From assembly GCF_030264295.1 (NCBI RefSeq), contig NZ_CP127173.1, forward strand, positions 8,067,501 to 8,131,500: 64,000 nt of DNA, written 5' to 3'. A program made the position numbers and the translations under genes. The DNA is from Amycolatopsis nalaikhensis (GTDB lineage: Bacteria; Actinomycetota; Actinomycetes; Mycobacteriales; Pseudonocardiaceae). This document shows positions 9,241 through 17,027 of the stretch, one piece after another. The stretch's first letter is position 1. Each line of letters begins with the position of its first letter. The notes below the pieces were generated by a model. It ran no database searches. It had not been told where the DNA came from and saw nothing but the letters and a program-made list of their open reading frames with translations.

Positions 9241-10086
9241 ATGCTGCGTGTTGCCGTGCCGAACAAGGGAGCCCTCGCCGCCGCGGCGACGGAGATGCTC
9301 GGCGAGGCGGGCTACCGCAAGCGGCATGAGCAGCGCGACCTGACCGTGCTCGACCCGGTGAACGAGGTCGAGTTCTTCTTCCTGCGGCCCAAGGACATCG
9401 CGATCTACGTCGGCTCCGGCGAGCTCGACCTCGGCATCACCGGCCGCGACCTCGCGCTCGACTCCGGCGCCCCGGTCGAGGAGATCCAGGCGCTCGGCTT
9501 CGGCGGCTCGACGTTCCGCTACGCCGCCCCGGCGGGCCGCGACTGGAAGCCGGCGGACCTGCAGGGCAAGCGCCTGGCGACGTCGTACCCGCGGCTGGTC
9601 CGCGACGACCTCGCCCGCCACGGCGTCGAGGCCGAGGTGATCCGCCTCGACGGCGCGGTCGAGATCTCGATCCAGCTTGGCGTGGCGGACGCGATCGCGG
9701 ACGTCGTCGAGTCCGGCCGGTCCCTGCGCCAGAACAACCTCGTCGCGTTCGGCGACCCGATCTGCGTGTCGGAAGCCGTGCTGCTGCAGCGTCGCGGGAC
9801 GCCGGAGAGCAAGGCGAAGTCGCAGCTGGCCGCCCGCCTGCGCGGCGTGGTGTTCGCGCAGCAGTACATGATGCTGGACTACGACTGCCCGCGGTCGCTG
9901 GTCGAGCGCGCGATCGCGATCACGCCGGGCCTCGAGTCGCCGACGGTGGCCCCGCTCGCCCACGAGGACTGGGTGGCGGTGCGTGCGATGGTGCCGCGCA
10001 AGGAGGTCAACCTCATCATGGACGAGCTGGCCGAGGTGGGCGCGAAGGCGATCCTGGCGTCGGACATCCGCTCCTGCCGCCTCTGA
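9241..10086 (+). CDS. hisG: ATP phosphoribosyltransferase (long form)
   Basis: A 281-residue HisG, the first and feedback-regulated enzyme of histidine synthesis, joining ATP and PRPP. It starts MLRVAVPNKGAL; the PRPP-binding segment (DGAVEISIQLGVADAIADVVESG) is intact. The C-terminal 75 residues (VEVNLIMDELAEVGAKAILASDIRSCRL region) form the ACT-like histidine-binding domain, so this is the long form that works without HisZ. The ATG has a GAGGAGAAG ribosome-binding site. An upstream in-frame ORF from 9067 overlaps hisE and is not the real start. It is convergent with the ParA gene. Confidence 0.97.
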   Translation: MLRVAVPNKGALAAAATEMLGEAGYRKRHEQRDLTVLDPVNEVEFFFLRPKDIAIYVGSGELDLGITGRDLALDSGAPVEEIQALGFGGSTFRYAAPAGRDWKPADLQGKRLATSYPRLVRDDLARHGVEAEVIRLDGAVEISIQLGVADAIADVVESGRSLRQNNLVAFGDPICVSEAVLLQRRGTPESKAKSQLAARLRGVVFAQQYMMLDYDCPRSLVERAIAITPGLESPTVAPLAHEDWVAVRAMVPRKEVNLIMDELAEVGAKAILASDIRSCRL

Positions 10087-10093
10087 CGTACCG

Positions 10094-10143
10094 CTGTCGT
10101 GAGTGTTTAGGGCGGTTCTAACCGCCCTAAACACTCACGACAG
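10094..10143. repeat. Perfect intergenic palindrome (24-base arms)
   Basis: Arms 10094-10117 and 10120-10143 are perfect complements with a 2-base centre. The arm begins CTGTCGTGAGTGTTTAGGGC. It fills the gap between the convergent hisG and ParA genes and can form a very stable hairpin on either strand, so it may be a bidirectional terminator; it could also be a multi-copy palindromic element. Confidence 0.9.
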
Positions 10144-10145
10144 CG

Positions 10146-11081
10146 TCAGCGCGGGCGGTTGGGTTTCTTCGGGAGCAGGTCGTACAGACCTTTGCGGGCG
10201 CCGTTGTCGTTGACGTTGCGGGCCACCGCGACCTCGGAGATGAAGTCCTCGAAGACGAACTCCTCGTCGGCGGGCACCACCGCGGGCGCCGAGTTCTGCG
10301 CCAGGTAGCCGTCCAGCGTCGCCGCGATCTCGCGGAACGACAGCGCCTGCAGGGTTTCCGGCGCGTACGTCGTCACCGGGACGCCGTTCGCTGCCGCCTC
10401 GTTCATCACGACGCCGAGCGGCAGGTGCGACAGCATCGGGATGCCGAACTCGTACATCTCCTGCAGCGCCGCGGCCGCGTAGTGCGAAATCGGCCGCCGG
10501 TAGAGGCTCGGCACCAGGCCGAACCACGACAGCGGCTGCCTGCCGACGGTCTGCTCGACGTAGCGCACCTGGTCGGCCAGCAGCCGCAGCGCGCGGATGC
10601 TCGTCTTGTCCGGCTGGACCGGCACCAGGATGCCGTGCGACGCCGCGAGCGCGTTGTTCGTCAGGACGTCCAGCGCGGGCGGGCAGTCGATGATGCAGTG
10701 GTCGTAGTTCGCGAACTGGATGACGCGCGCGAGCTGCCAGCCGGGCACGCGGAACGAGTCGAGCCGCCGGATCAGGTCGAACATCCCCGGCGACGTCGGC
10801 ACGACATCGAGCGCGCCGCCCTTGCCGAGGTTGCTGCGCGGGTGCGGGACGACGAGCTCGTCGATCGAACCCTTCCACGTCTTGGCCAGTGCCTTCGCCA
10901 GGCTCGGCTGGTCCGGGGGCACCTCGGACAGGCCGAGCATCTCGGTCGTCGCGTGGCCCTGCGGATCGAGGTCGACGAGCAGCACCCGCCGGCCCCGCTC
11001 GGCCAGTGCGGCCGCGGTGCCGACGCTCAGTGAGGTCTTGCCGACCCCGCCTTTCTGGTTGACCACCGAGGTGATCTGCAT
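10146..11081 (-). CDS. ParA-family ATPase
   Basis: A 311-residue P-loop ATPase of the ParA/MinD superfamily. The deviant Walker A motif KGGVGKTSLS (residues 10-19) with its signature lysine, the switch motif DLDPQGHATTEM and the DCPPALD Walker B segment are all present. No parB or parS-like site is seen nearby, so this is an orphan, probably positioning some cargo other than the chromosome origin. In actinobacteria a ParA-like gene often sits near hisG and the RecB-like gene, so the location looks ancestral. The ATG is preceded by GAGGAGCG. Confidence 0.9.
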   Translation of the reverse strand: MQITSVVNQKGGVGKTSLSVGTAAALAERGRRVLLVDLDPQGHATTEMLGLSEVPPDQPSLAKALAKTWKGSIDELVVPHPRSNLGKGGALDVVPTSPGMFDLIRRLDSFRVPGWQLARVIQFANYDHCIIDCPPALDVLTNNALAASHGILVPVQPDKTSIRALRLLADQVRYVEQTVGRQPLSWFGLVPSLYRRPISHYAAAALQEMYEFGIPMLSHLPLGVVMNEAAANGVPVTTYAPETLQALSFREIAATLDGYLAQNSAPAVVPADEEFVFEDFISEVAVARNVNDNGARKGLYDLLPKKPNRPR

Positions 11082-11145
11082 GCCGGAGCGCTCCTCAAGT
11101 CGGTCGTTCCGCGAAGGTTATTGGATGCGGGCCCGTTGTGGGTGG

Positions 11146-11937
11146 CTATCCGCCCCCGGCCTGTCGCGGTCGCACCAGGAGTGCCTGCGCGCCGGTGGCC
11201 ACCGGGCCGTCGGCGTCGTGCAGGATGCTGGTAGCCGTGCCGATGCCGTTCTTGCCGACGAGCGTGACGGCGTCGAGGCCGATCCACTCGCCGGACGGCG
11301 GCCGCCGCAGGTGCACGGTCAGCTCGGAGTTGATGAACCACCACTTCCGCGGCTCGAGGAAGTTCGACACGCCGTTGCCGGAGTCGGCGACGGTGAACAG
11401 CCGCTGCAGGCCGCTCGGCTCTTCGCCGTCGACGAGCGGGACGCGCTGCCGGGCCCACACGGCGGCCGGTCCGGGCACGTCCATGCCGCCGCGGACCGCC
11501 CGCCACTCCATCGCGTCGAGGTAGCCGCTCTGCCAGCCTTCCGGCCACGGCGACTCGGTGACGGTGTCCGGGGCGGGCAGCAGCGGACCGGCGTCGGTGC
11601 TGACTTCGGCGGTGTCGGAGGTCGCGATGCGCCACGCGGAGGCGCGGGCGACGACGCGCTCGGCGCTCGCCAGTTCGGCTTGCAGCAGCTCGACCGAGCG
11701 GCCGGGCCGTTCGACGCGGGCGCGCACGGTCAGCTCGGCGACCGGGGCCGGGCCGAGGATCTCGACGGTCACCCTGGCCAGTTCCGCGGGATGCGCGGGT
11801 TCGACGTTTTCGAGTGCGCGCACGAGCAAGGCCGACGGCGGGCCGAAGTGCTGCGAGTCGGACGACCACGGCCCGGCCGTGTGGCCGGTCGCGGAGAAGC
11901 GGTCTTCGCCGAGCGGGACGTAGAAGGCGTCGGCCAT
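11146..11937 (-). CDS. Acyl-CoA thioesterase-like hot-dog protein
   Basis: A 263-residue protein of the double hot-dog (TesB-like, 4HBT_3) family. The N-terminal half has the family pattern GHTAGPWSSDSQHFGPPSALL (about residues 17-37, given here in full as it is the diagnostic helix), and the second half has the RKWWFINSELTVHLRRPP strand. It presumably hydrolyses acyl-CoA thioesters; the chain specificity is unknown. Its ATG overlaps the TGA of the upstream nuclease gene (ATGA), so it is translationally coupled to it. Confidence 0.82.
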   Translation of the reverse strand: MADAFYVPLGEDRFSATGHTAGPWSSDSQHFGPPSALLVRALENVEPAHPAELARVTVEILGPAPVAELTVRARVERPGRSVELLQAELASAERVVARASAWRIATSDTAEVSTDAGPLLPAPDTVTESPWPEGWQSGYLDAMEWRAVRGGMDVPGPAAVWARQRVPLVDGEEPSGLQRLFTVADSGNGVSNFLEPRKWWFINSELTVHLRRPPSGEWIGLDAVTLVGKNGIGTATSILHDADGPVATGAQALLVRPRQAGGG

Positions 11938-12839
11938 CAGTCGGCCCGGTCCAGCGGCGTTTCGTCGCCCGCGTCGGGCTCCGGCCAGCCGGGGTATTCG
12001 GGTGGCGTGCCGCCGTACTCGGGGCAGTGCGCCTGGTGGTCGCACCAGTTGCAGAGCTTGCTCTTGTTCGCCCGGAAGTCGCCGGTCTTGCCCGCCTTGA
12101 GGATGGCCTGCCAGATGGCTTCGAGGGTGCGCTCGAAGCGCAGCAGCTCGGCTTCGTCGGGGGTGTAGGCGAGGGACTGGCCATCGGTGAGGTACATGAG
12201 CTTCAGCTGCCGCGGCACGACCCCGCGCAGCCGCCACAGGACGACGGCGTAGAACTTCATCTGGAACATGGCCTTGGCCTCGCCGATCTCGCGCGGCGCG
12301 GCCCCGGTCTTGTAGTCGACGACCCGGATTTCCCCGGTCGGCGCGACGTCGAGCCGGTCGATGTAGCCGCGCAGCAGCACACCGGAGCCGAGCTCGATCT
12401 CGACGTGCAGCTCGCAGGCTTCGGGTTCCAGCCGCCGCGGGTCTTCGAGGTCGAAGTAGGCGTCGAGGAGTTTTTCGGCCGAGCGCAGCCATTCCGCGTG
12501 GTCGTCCGGCTTTTCGCCGTCGAAGAGCTCGGTCCACTCCGGACGGTCCGCGGACAGGTCTGTCCAGGCGGGACCGAGGAGTTCCCGTGCCTGCTCGGGG
12601 ACGCGTTCGGCGGCGGGCAGGGCGAAGAGGCGCTCGAGGACGGAGTGCACGAGGGTGCCCCGCAGCTGGGCTTTGGTCGGGACTTCGGGCAGCCGGTCGA
12701 CGGCGCGGAACCGGTAGAGCAGCGGGCACTGTTTGAAGTCACTGGCCCGTGACGGCGACAACGCGGGCCGCCGCCGCACCTCGGTGGCGACGGCGGAGGG
12801 TGCTTCGAGATCCGTGGTGACGGTGTCGGCGTCGGGCAT
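11937..12839 (-). CDS. RecB-family PD-(D/E)XK nuclease with Fe-S cysteines
   Basis: A 300-residue stand-alone exonuclease-like protein of the PDDEXK_1 type. It starts with LSPSRASDFKQCPLLYRFR, where Cys is the first cluster ligand; the catalytic motif is IRVVDYKTG; and three more cysteines follow near the C-terminus (LCNWCDHQAHC). One N-terminal plus three C-terminal cysteines is the iron-sulphur arrangement of AddB- and Cas4-type nucleases. It has no helicase domain. A role in DNA repair or recombination is inferred. The ATG at 12839 is chosen because residues before it (reading back to 12968) are low-complexity and extend into the IS110 flank. The thioesterase gene is coupled behind it. Confidence 0.87.
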   Translation of the reverse strand: MPDADTVTTDLEAPSAVATEVRRRPALSPSRASDFKQCPLLYRFRAVDRLPEVPTKAQLRGTLVHSVLERLFALPAAERVPEQARELLGPAWTDLSADRPEWTELFDGEKPDDHAEWLRSAEKLLDAYFDLEDPRRLEPEACELHVEIELGSGVLLRGYIDRLDVAPTGEIRVVDYKTGAAPREIGEAKAMFQMKFYAVVLWRLRGVVPRQLKLMYLTDGQSLAYTPDEAELLRFERTLEAIWQAILKAGKTGDFRANKSKLCNWCDHQAHCPEYGGTPPEYPGWPEPDAGDETPLDRAD

Positions 12840-12954
12840 GGGCAGAGCGTAACGCCGGGGTCCGACAGTTCCGGCGACCGCAACGCCCGGCGCCGGGTTC
12901 CGTCGACCTCGGGCCGCCGTTCGCCGCGCTGCCGCGTCTTGAATGACAGAGAGG

Positions 12955-13120
12955 ATGTGGGTGAGCACCTCCCGCCGGGGCCTGACCCTTTGAATGACTG
13001 ACTCCGGGTCTTTACCGAGATCTGTCGCCCCCGGCCGGGAGGTGCTCGCGCACTCACCGGACGGGCGTTGGTGACTTCATAGGAGCCTGGCCAGAGGCCC
13101 CATCTCTGTCTTGTCCCGCG
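12955..13120 (+). ncRNA. Predicted bridge RNA in the left end of IS110 copy 1
   Basis: Prediction from sequence logic only; the RNA ends are approximate. A 12-base stem GAGCACCTCCCG (12963-12974) pairs with 13036-13047. Inside it, GACCC (12984-12988) pairs with GGGTC (13006-13010), and the loop shows TTGAATGAC (12990-12998), identical to the left target flank 12939-12947. Downstream, CATAGGAGC (13078-13086) equals the right terminus 14252-14260, and TCTCTGTC (13103-13110) is complementary to 12945-12952 at the left terminus. This is the target-loop then donor-loop order known for IS110 bridge RNAs. Confidence 0.65.
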
Positions 13121-13173
13121 TTGCCCGGCTGGTGCGTGCCGCCCTGCCCACGGTCAGCAACGACAGGACGACA

Positions 13174-14247
13174 ATGCCCACTATCGCACCCCACCCCCGG
13201 CAACCGCCCGAGGTCACCGGTGGCGTCGACACCCACCTCGACACCCACACCGCAGCCGTGATCGACCCGATCGGACGGGTCCTGGGGACCCGGCAGTTCC
13301 CCGCCGACCCGGCCGGGTACGCCGCCCTGCTGGACTGGATGCACACGTTCGGACGACTAACACGGGTCGGGGTCGAAGGCACCGGAGCCTACGGAGCCGG
13401 ACTGGCCCGGCAGCTGCACCGCAAACAGGTCGAGATCATCGAGGTCGACCGCCCCCACCGCAAAACCCGCCGGTTCCAGGGCAAGTCCGACCCGATCGAC
13501 GCGATCGCCGCCGCCAAGACAGCCCTGGCCGCAGAACGCACCGCGACCCCCAAGCAACGAGACGGCCGCATCGAGGCACTGCGCACCCTGCGGGTCGCCC
13601 GCCGCAGCGCCGTCGAGCAGCGCGCCGACACCCAGCGCCAGATCAGGGCCCTGATCGTCACCGCACCCGACCCGCTACGCGAGCACCTCCGCCACCTGAA
13701 GCTCCCGGCACTGATCACCACCTGCGCAGGATGGCGCCCCGACCGCACCGACACCGCATCCCCGGCCACCGCCACCCGGCTCGCCCTGCGCTCCCTGGCC
13801 CGCCGCCACCAGCAGCTCACCACCGAAATCACCGATCTCGACCAGCTTCTGGCACCCTTGGCGGCCACCATCAGCCCACGCCTGCTCGCCGTCCCCGGCG
13901 TCGGCACCGACGTCGCCGGCCAGCTCCTGGTCACCGCCGGGGAAAACCACGACCGGCTCACATCCGAAGCCGCGTTCGCCATGCTCTGCGGCGTCGCCCC
14001 AATCCCGGCCTCATCCGGCAAAACCACCCGCCACCGCCTCAACCGCGGCGGCGACCGGCAAGCCAACGCCGCCCTCTACCGTGTCGTCCTCACCCGCCTG
14101 CGCTGGGATGACCGCACCCGCGCCTATGTCGAACGACGCACCGCTCAAGGCTTAACCAAAAAAGAGATCATCCGCTGCCTCAAACGCTACGTCGCGCGCG
14201 AACTCTACCAGATCATCACCACACGCGACCCCGAACCCGCCACTTGA
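13174..14247 (+). CDS. IS110-family transposase (copy 1)
   Basis: A 357-residue DEDD-type recombinase. The N-terminal RuvC-like domain has the acidic residues in GGVDTHLDTH, EGTG and KSDPIDAIAA; the C-terminal Transposase_20 domain has LLAVPGVGTDVAGQLL and PIPASSGKT, whose serine is the expected nucleophile. Coiled-coil-forming arginine-rich helices lie between (about 125-230). The ATG at 13174 follows GACAGGACGAC; an upstream in-frame TTG at 13111 would add 21 residues from inside the predicted guide RNA. Length and motifs are intact, so it may be active. Confidence 0.93.
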   Translation: MPTIAPHPRQPPEVTGGVDTHLDTHTAAVIDPIGRVLGTRQFPADPAGYAALLDWMHTFGRLTRVGVEGTGAYGAGLARQLHRKQVEIIEVDRPHRKTRRFQGKSDPIDAIAAAKTALAAERTATPKQRDGRIEALRTLRVARRSAVEQRADTQRQIRALIVTAPDPLREHLRHLKLPALITTCAGWRPDRTDTASPATATRLALRSLARRHQQLTTEITDLDQLLAPLAATISPRLLAVPGVGTDVAGQLLVTAGENHDRLTSEAAFAMLCGVAPIPASSGKTTRHRLNRGGDRQANAALYRVVLTRLRWDDRTRAYVERRTAQGLTKKEIIRCLKRYVARELYQIITTRDPEPAT

Positions 14248-14263
14248 CATCCATAGGAGCATC

Positions 14264-14304
14264 TCATTCAGGTCTTGGGAGGTCCTGAATGAGTCATTCA
14301 TGAC
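14264..14304. repeat. Right half of the palindromic repeat split by IS110 copy 1
   Basis: This segment matches the reverse complement of the second half of 63747-63799 with two differences. Together with 12936-12947 it forms one complete palindromic repeat interrupted by the insertion. The remaining DNA up to 14505 is GC-rich with no convincing gene. Confidence 0.85.
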
Positions 14305-14505
14305 ACCAGCCGAGCCGCTGCCGATCCGCCGCCACCAGGCCGCCGGGCTGGCACGGGGTGGCTCCGCCATGCCGCCGCAGCTCGGCCGCCGGGCTGCCGC
14401 TGAGCCGCCGCAGCCGCAAGCCGCCGGGTGGCTCGGCCGACTGCCTCCACCTTCCCGCCGCGACACCACCCGGACCGGATCACCCGGTCCCCACACCCGG
14501 GGCTC

Positions 14506-14511
14506 TAGGCT
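14506..14511 (+). promoter_or_regulatory. TAGGCT -10 box of a leaderless promoter
   Basis: TAGGCT lies seven bases before the ATG at 14519, with no ribosome-binding site. The same arrangement supports the choice of this start over an in-frame ATG at 14300. Confidence 0.5.
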
Positions 14512-14518
14512 CTCGGGC

Positions 14519-15670
14519 ATGGCCGCGACCAGTGAACAGGGCACCGGGGGCACCCGGCAAGCCGTCGTCTCCGACGGTGGGCTCCTGCTGTTCCGCGTCG
14601 CCGGGGTGCCCGTCCTGCTGGCGCCCTCCTGGTGGATCGGCTCGCTGATCGTCGTCGTGCTCTACGCGCCGCTCGTCGGGCGGCTGCTGCCCGATGCCTC
14701 CGCGCTCACCTCGTGGCTGCTCGCCGGTGCCTTCGCGCTCCTCCTGGGCCTCTCCGTCCTCGCACACGAACTCGGGCACTGCCTGGCCGCGCTGCGGCTG
14801 GGGATTCCCGTGCGGCGGCTGCGGTTGTTCCTGCTCGGCGGCCTGTCCGAAGTGGCCCGCACCCCCAAGCGCCCCGGCCAGGAAGGGCTCGTCGCCGCGG
14901 CCGGGCCCGCCGTTTCGCTCCTGCTGGGCGGCTTCTGCGGCCTGCTGATGTTCGCCGTTCCACCGGACGGGGCCGTCTGGCTGCTCGTCGCCGAGTGTGC
15001 CGTCGCGAACCTCGCCGTCGGCGTCTTCAACCTCCTGCCCGGGCTGCCCCTCGACGGCGGGCGGTTGGTCCGCGCCGGAGTGTGGGCGGCCACCGGCATC
15101 CGGGCGAAGGGCACGCGGGCCGCCGTCGCCGGGGGTGCCGTCGTCGCCGCCGGGCTGCTCGTGTGGGCCCTGTGGGGGCTGGCGACCGCGAGCCCGGACC
15201 GCTGGCTGCGGCTCGGCGTCTGCGTCGTCACCGCCTGGTTCGTCATCCTCGGTGCCCGCTCGGAACTGGCCGCGGAAGCCCGGCGTACCTGGCCGGAAGG
15301 CCTCGTGCTCGGCGAGCTCGTCCGGCCGGTCCTGCAGTTGCCCGCCGAGAGCCCGGTGTCCGACGCGCTGGCCGCGTCGGCGGGCCGCGGCGTGGTGCTC
15401 GTCCGCGCCGACGGGGTCGCCGCCGGGCTGCTCGACACCGGCGCCGCCGAGCGGCTCGCTGGCTCGTCGCCGCACGCCCCGGCGGAACTCGCGGCCGAGC
15501 CGATCCGCGCCGAGACCGTCCTGCTCGCCTCGGAACCGGGGGAGGACGTCGTCGAGCGGGTGCGCGAGACCGCCGCGTGGCAGTTCCTCGTCGTCGACGA
15601 CGAAGGCCGCCCCGCCGGCGTGCTGCGCCGCGACGACCTGCGCGCCGCGCTGAACCGCCGTACCCGCTGA
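14519..15670 (+). CDS. Site-2 protease family (M50) membrane metalloprotease
   Basis: A 383-residue integral membrane protease. Zinc motif HELGH (VLAHELGHCLAAL, about residue 83) and the third-ligand motif in NLLPGLPLDGGRL (about residue 172) are intact. Hydrophobic segments at about 22-45, 60-85, 125-150, 155-180, 200-222 and 228-245 fit the S2P core. The C-terminal 120 residues are a soluble region that looks like a divergent CBS pair (DALAASAGRGVVLVRADG, FLVVDDEGRPAGVLRRDDL), as in many actinobacterial M50B proteases. Substrates, perhaps anti-sigma factors or signal-peptide remnants, are unknown. It precedes trmI by 62 bases. Confidence 0.92.
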   Translation: MAATSEQGTGGTRQAVVSDGGLLLFRVAGVPVLLAPSWWIGSLIVVVLYAPLVGRLLPDASALTSWLLAGAFALLLGLSVLAHELGHCLAALRLGIPVRRLRLFLLGGLSEVARTPKRPGQEGLVAAAGPAVSLLLGGFCGLLMFAVPPDGAVWLLVAECAVANLAVGVFNLLPGLPLDGGRLVRAGVWAATGIRAKGTRAAVAGGAVVAAGLLVWALWGLATASPDRWLRLGVCVVTAWFVILGARSELAAEARRTWPEGLVLGELVRPVLQLPAESPVSDALAASAGRGVVLVRADGVAAGLLDTGAAERLAGSSPHAPAELAAEPIRAETVLLASEPGEDVVERVRETAAWQFLVVDDEGRPAGVLRRDDLRAALNRRTR

Positions 15671-15732
15671 GCCCGGGGCGCGACCGGCCTGCGAAGATCT
15701 GTCGTCGGCCATTCGGGGTACAGGAGGAAGTG

Positions 15733-16563
15733 TTGTCGGTCAGCGGACCGTTTCGCGCGGGTGATCGGGTGCAGTTGACCGACTCGAAGGGGCGGCACTA
15801 CACCCTGACGCTGGCCGACGGCGGTGAGTACCACACCCACCGCGGCGCGCTCGCCCACGACGACCTCATCGGCAGGCCCGAAGGCTCGGTCGTCACGTCC
15901 GCGGGCGGTTCGACCTACCTCGCGCTGCGCCCGCTCCTGCCGGACTACGTGCTTTCGATGCCCCGCGGCGCGCAGGTGATCTACCCGAAGGACGCCGCGC
16001 AGATCGTCATGTGGGGCGACATCTTCCCGGGCGCGCGCGTCCTCGAAGCCGGCGCCGGTTCCGGCGCGCTGACGTGCTCGCTGCTGCGCGCGGTCGGCCC
16101 GGCCGGGCACGTGCACTCCTACGAGATCCGCGAAGACCACGCCGAACACGCCGAGCGCAACGTCGAGAAGTTCTTCGGCGAGAAGCCGGCGAACTGGTCG
16201 CTCACCGTCGCGGACCTGGCTTCGCACGAGGGCGAGGTCGACCGGGTCGTGCTGGACATGCTCGCCCCGTGGGACCAGCTGCCGAACGTGGCCGCGCACC
16301 TCGTGCCGGGCGGTGTGCTGACCGTCTACGTCGCGACCGTCACGCAGCTGTCCCGCGTCACGGAATCCCTGCGCGAGCAGCAGTGCTGGACCGAGCCCGA
16401 ATCGTGGGAAACGCTGATGCGGCCGTGGCACGTCGTCGGCCTGGCGGTGCGCCCGGACCACCGGATGGTCGCGCACACGGCGTTCCTGCTCACGGCGCGG
16501 CGGCTGGCGGACGGCACGGTGTCCCCGCGCGTGTCGCGGCGGCCGAGCAAGGGCAAGGGCTGA
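15733..16563 (+). CDS. trmI: tRNA (adenine-58-N1)-methyltransferase
   Basis: A 276-residue class-I methyltransferase that makes m1A58 in the T-loop of tRNA using S-adenosylmethionine. The N-terminal beta-rich segment (FRAGDRVQLTDSKGRHYTL) and RPLLPDYVLSMPRGAQVIYPKD are typical TrmI; motif I is VLEAGAGSGALTCSLL, followed by YEIREDHAEHAERN and VVLDMLAPWDQLP. A strong AGGAGG (15722-15727) is five bases from the TTG at 15733, which also matches family starts better than the GTG at 15730. It ends one base before a convergent gene. Confidence 0.95.
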   Translation: MSVSGPFRAGDRVQLTDSKGRHYTLTLADGGEYHTHRGALAHDDLIGRPEGSVVTSAGGSTYLALRPLLPDYVLSMPRGAQVIYPKDAAQIVMWGDIFPGARVLEAGAGSGALTCSLLRAVGPAGHVHSYEIREDHAEHAERNVEKFFGEKPANWSLTVADLASHEGEVDRVVLDMLAPWDQLPNVAAHLVPGGVLTVYVATVTQLSRVTESLREQQCWTEPESWETLMRPWHVVGLAVRPDHRMVAHTAFLLTARRLADGTVSPRVSRRPSKGKG

Positions 16564-16564
16564 C

Positions 16565-17014
16565 TCAGCCCGGCACGCACCAGCGGCCGTTCTCCTTGTG
16601 CAGCGGGAAGGGCGTGTCCTTCGTCCCGCCCGCGGCTTCGACGTGCACTTTCGCCGTCGCCGACTCGCCGCGCAGGTCCGGCGGTTCGGCCAGCGTCGCG
16701 CTGACCGGGCCCGCCGCGTCCCAGGTGCGCTGAAGCGCGGCCAAGGCCTCGGCGCTCTGCGGGCGGCACGTCAGCTTGCCGAACGCCGCCGAGTCGTGCC
16801 GGGCGATCGCGTCGACGATCGCCTTGGCCAGCACCGTCACCGCCGCCGCGTCCACCGCGTCCGGCGGGGTGGACGTCGACGCGCGGGTCGCGGGCGGTGG
16901 CGTGCTCGACGGCGCGGGCGGGGCACCGGACGGCGCGACGAGCAGCAGTCCCAGCACCACACCCGCGCCGGCCACGCCGAGCAGGACCAGCCCGGCGGCG
17001 AGCGCGCGGTTCAC
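16565..17014 (-). CDS. Membrane-anchored exported protein of unknown function
   Basis: A 149-residue protein with one N-terminal hydrophobic segment (residues 4-27, LVLLGVAGAGVVLGLLLV), then a proline/threonine/serine linker (28-50) and a small extracytoplasmic domain of about 95 residues with two cysteines (LTCRP and RWCVPG). The domain outline resembles the DUF4878/lumazine-like alpha-beta fold of exported actinobacterial proteins. It follows the proline/glutamine-rich membrane protein gene by 13 bases and its C-terminal domain is similar (both end in a conserved WC), so the two look like related products of one operon. Function unknown. Confidence 0.75.
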   Translation of the reverse strand: MNRALAAGLVLLGVAGAGVVLGLLLVAPSGAPPAPSSTPPPATRASTSTPPDAVDAAAVTVLAKAIVDAIARHDSAAFGKLTCRPQSAEALAALQRTWDAAGPVSATLAEPPDLRGESATAKVHVEAAGGTKDTPFPLHKENGRWCVPG

Positions 17015-17027
17015 CGCCCGCGGCGGC

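Larger units (their letters stand above)
12947..14263 (+). mobile_element. IS110-family insertion sequence (copy 1), about 1.3 kb
   Basis: Boundaries come from the flanks: 12936-12947 followed directly by 14264-14304 rebuilds a palindrome nearly identical, in reverse complement, to the intact copy at 63747-63799. The element sits exactly in the centre of the TGAATGA/TCATTCA dyad; one base (C) is ambiguous. There are no terminal inverted repeats and no target duplication, as usual for IS110. The left end is 227 bases long and non-coding; the right end after the stop codon is only about 16 bases. Confidence 0.88.

Noticed and set aside
14300..14518. Extended N-terminus of the site-2 protease from an ATG at 14300
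   Set aside because: The extra 73 residues are low-complexity, start inside the palindromic repeat, and a -10 box precedes the ATG at 14519.
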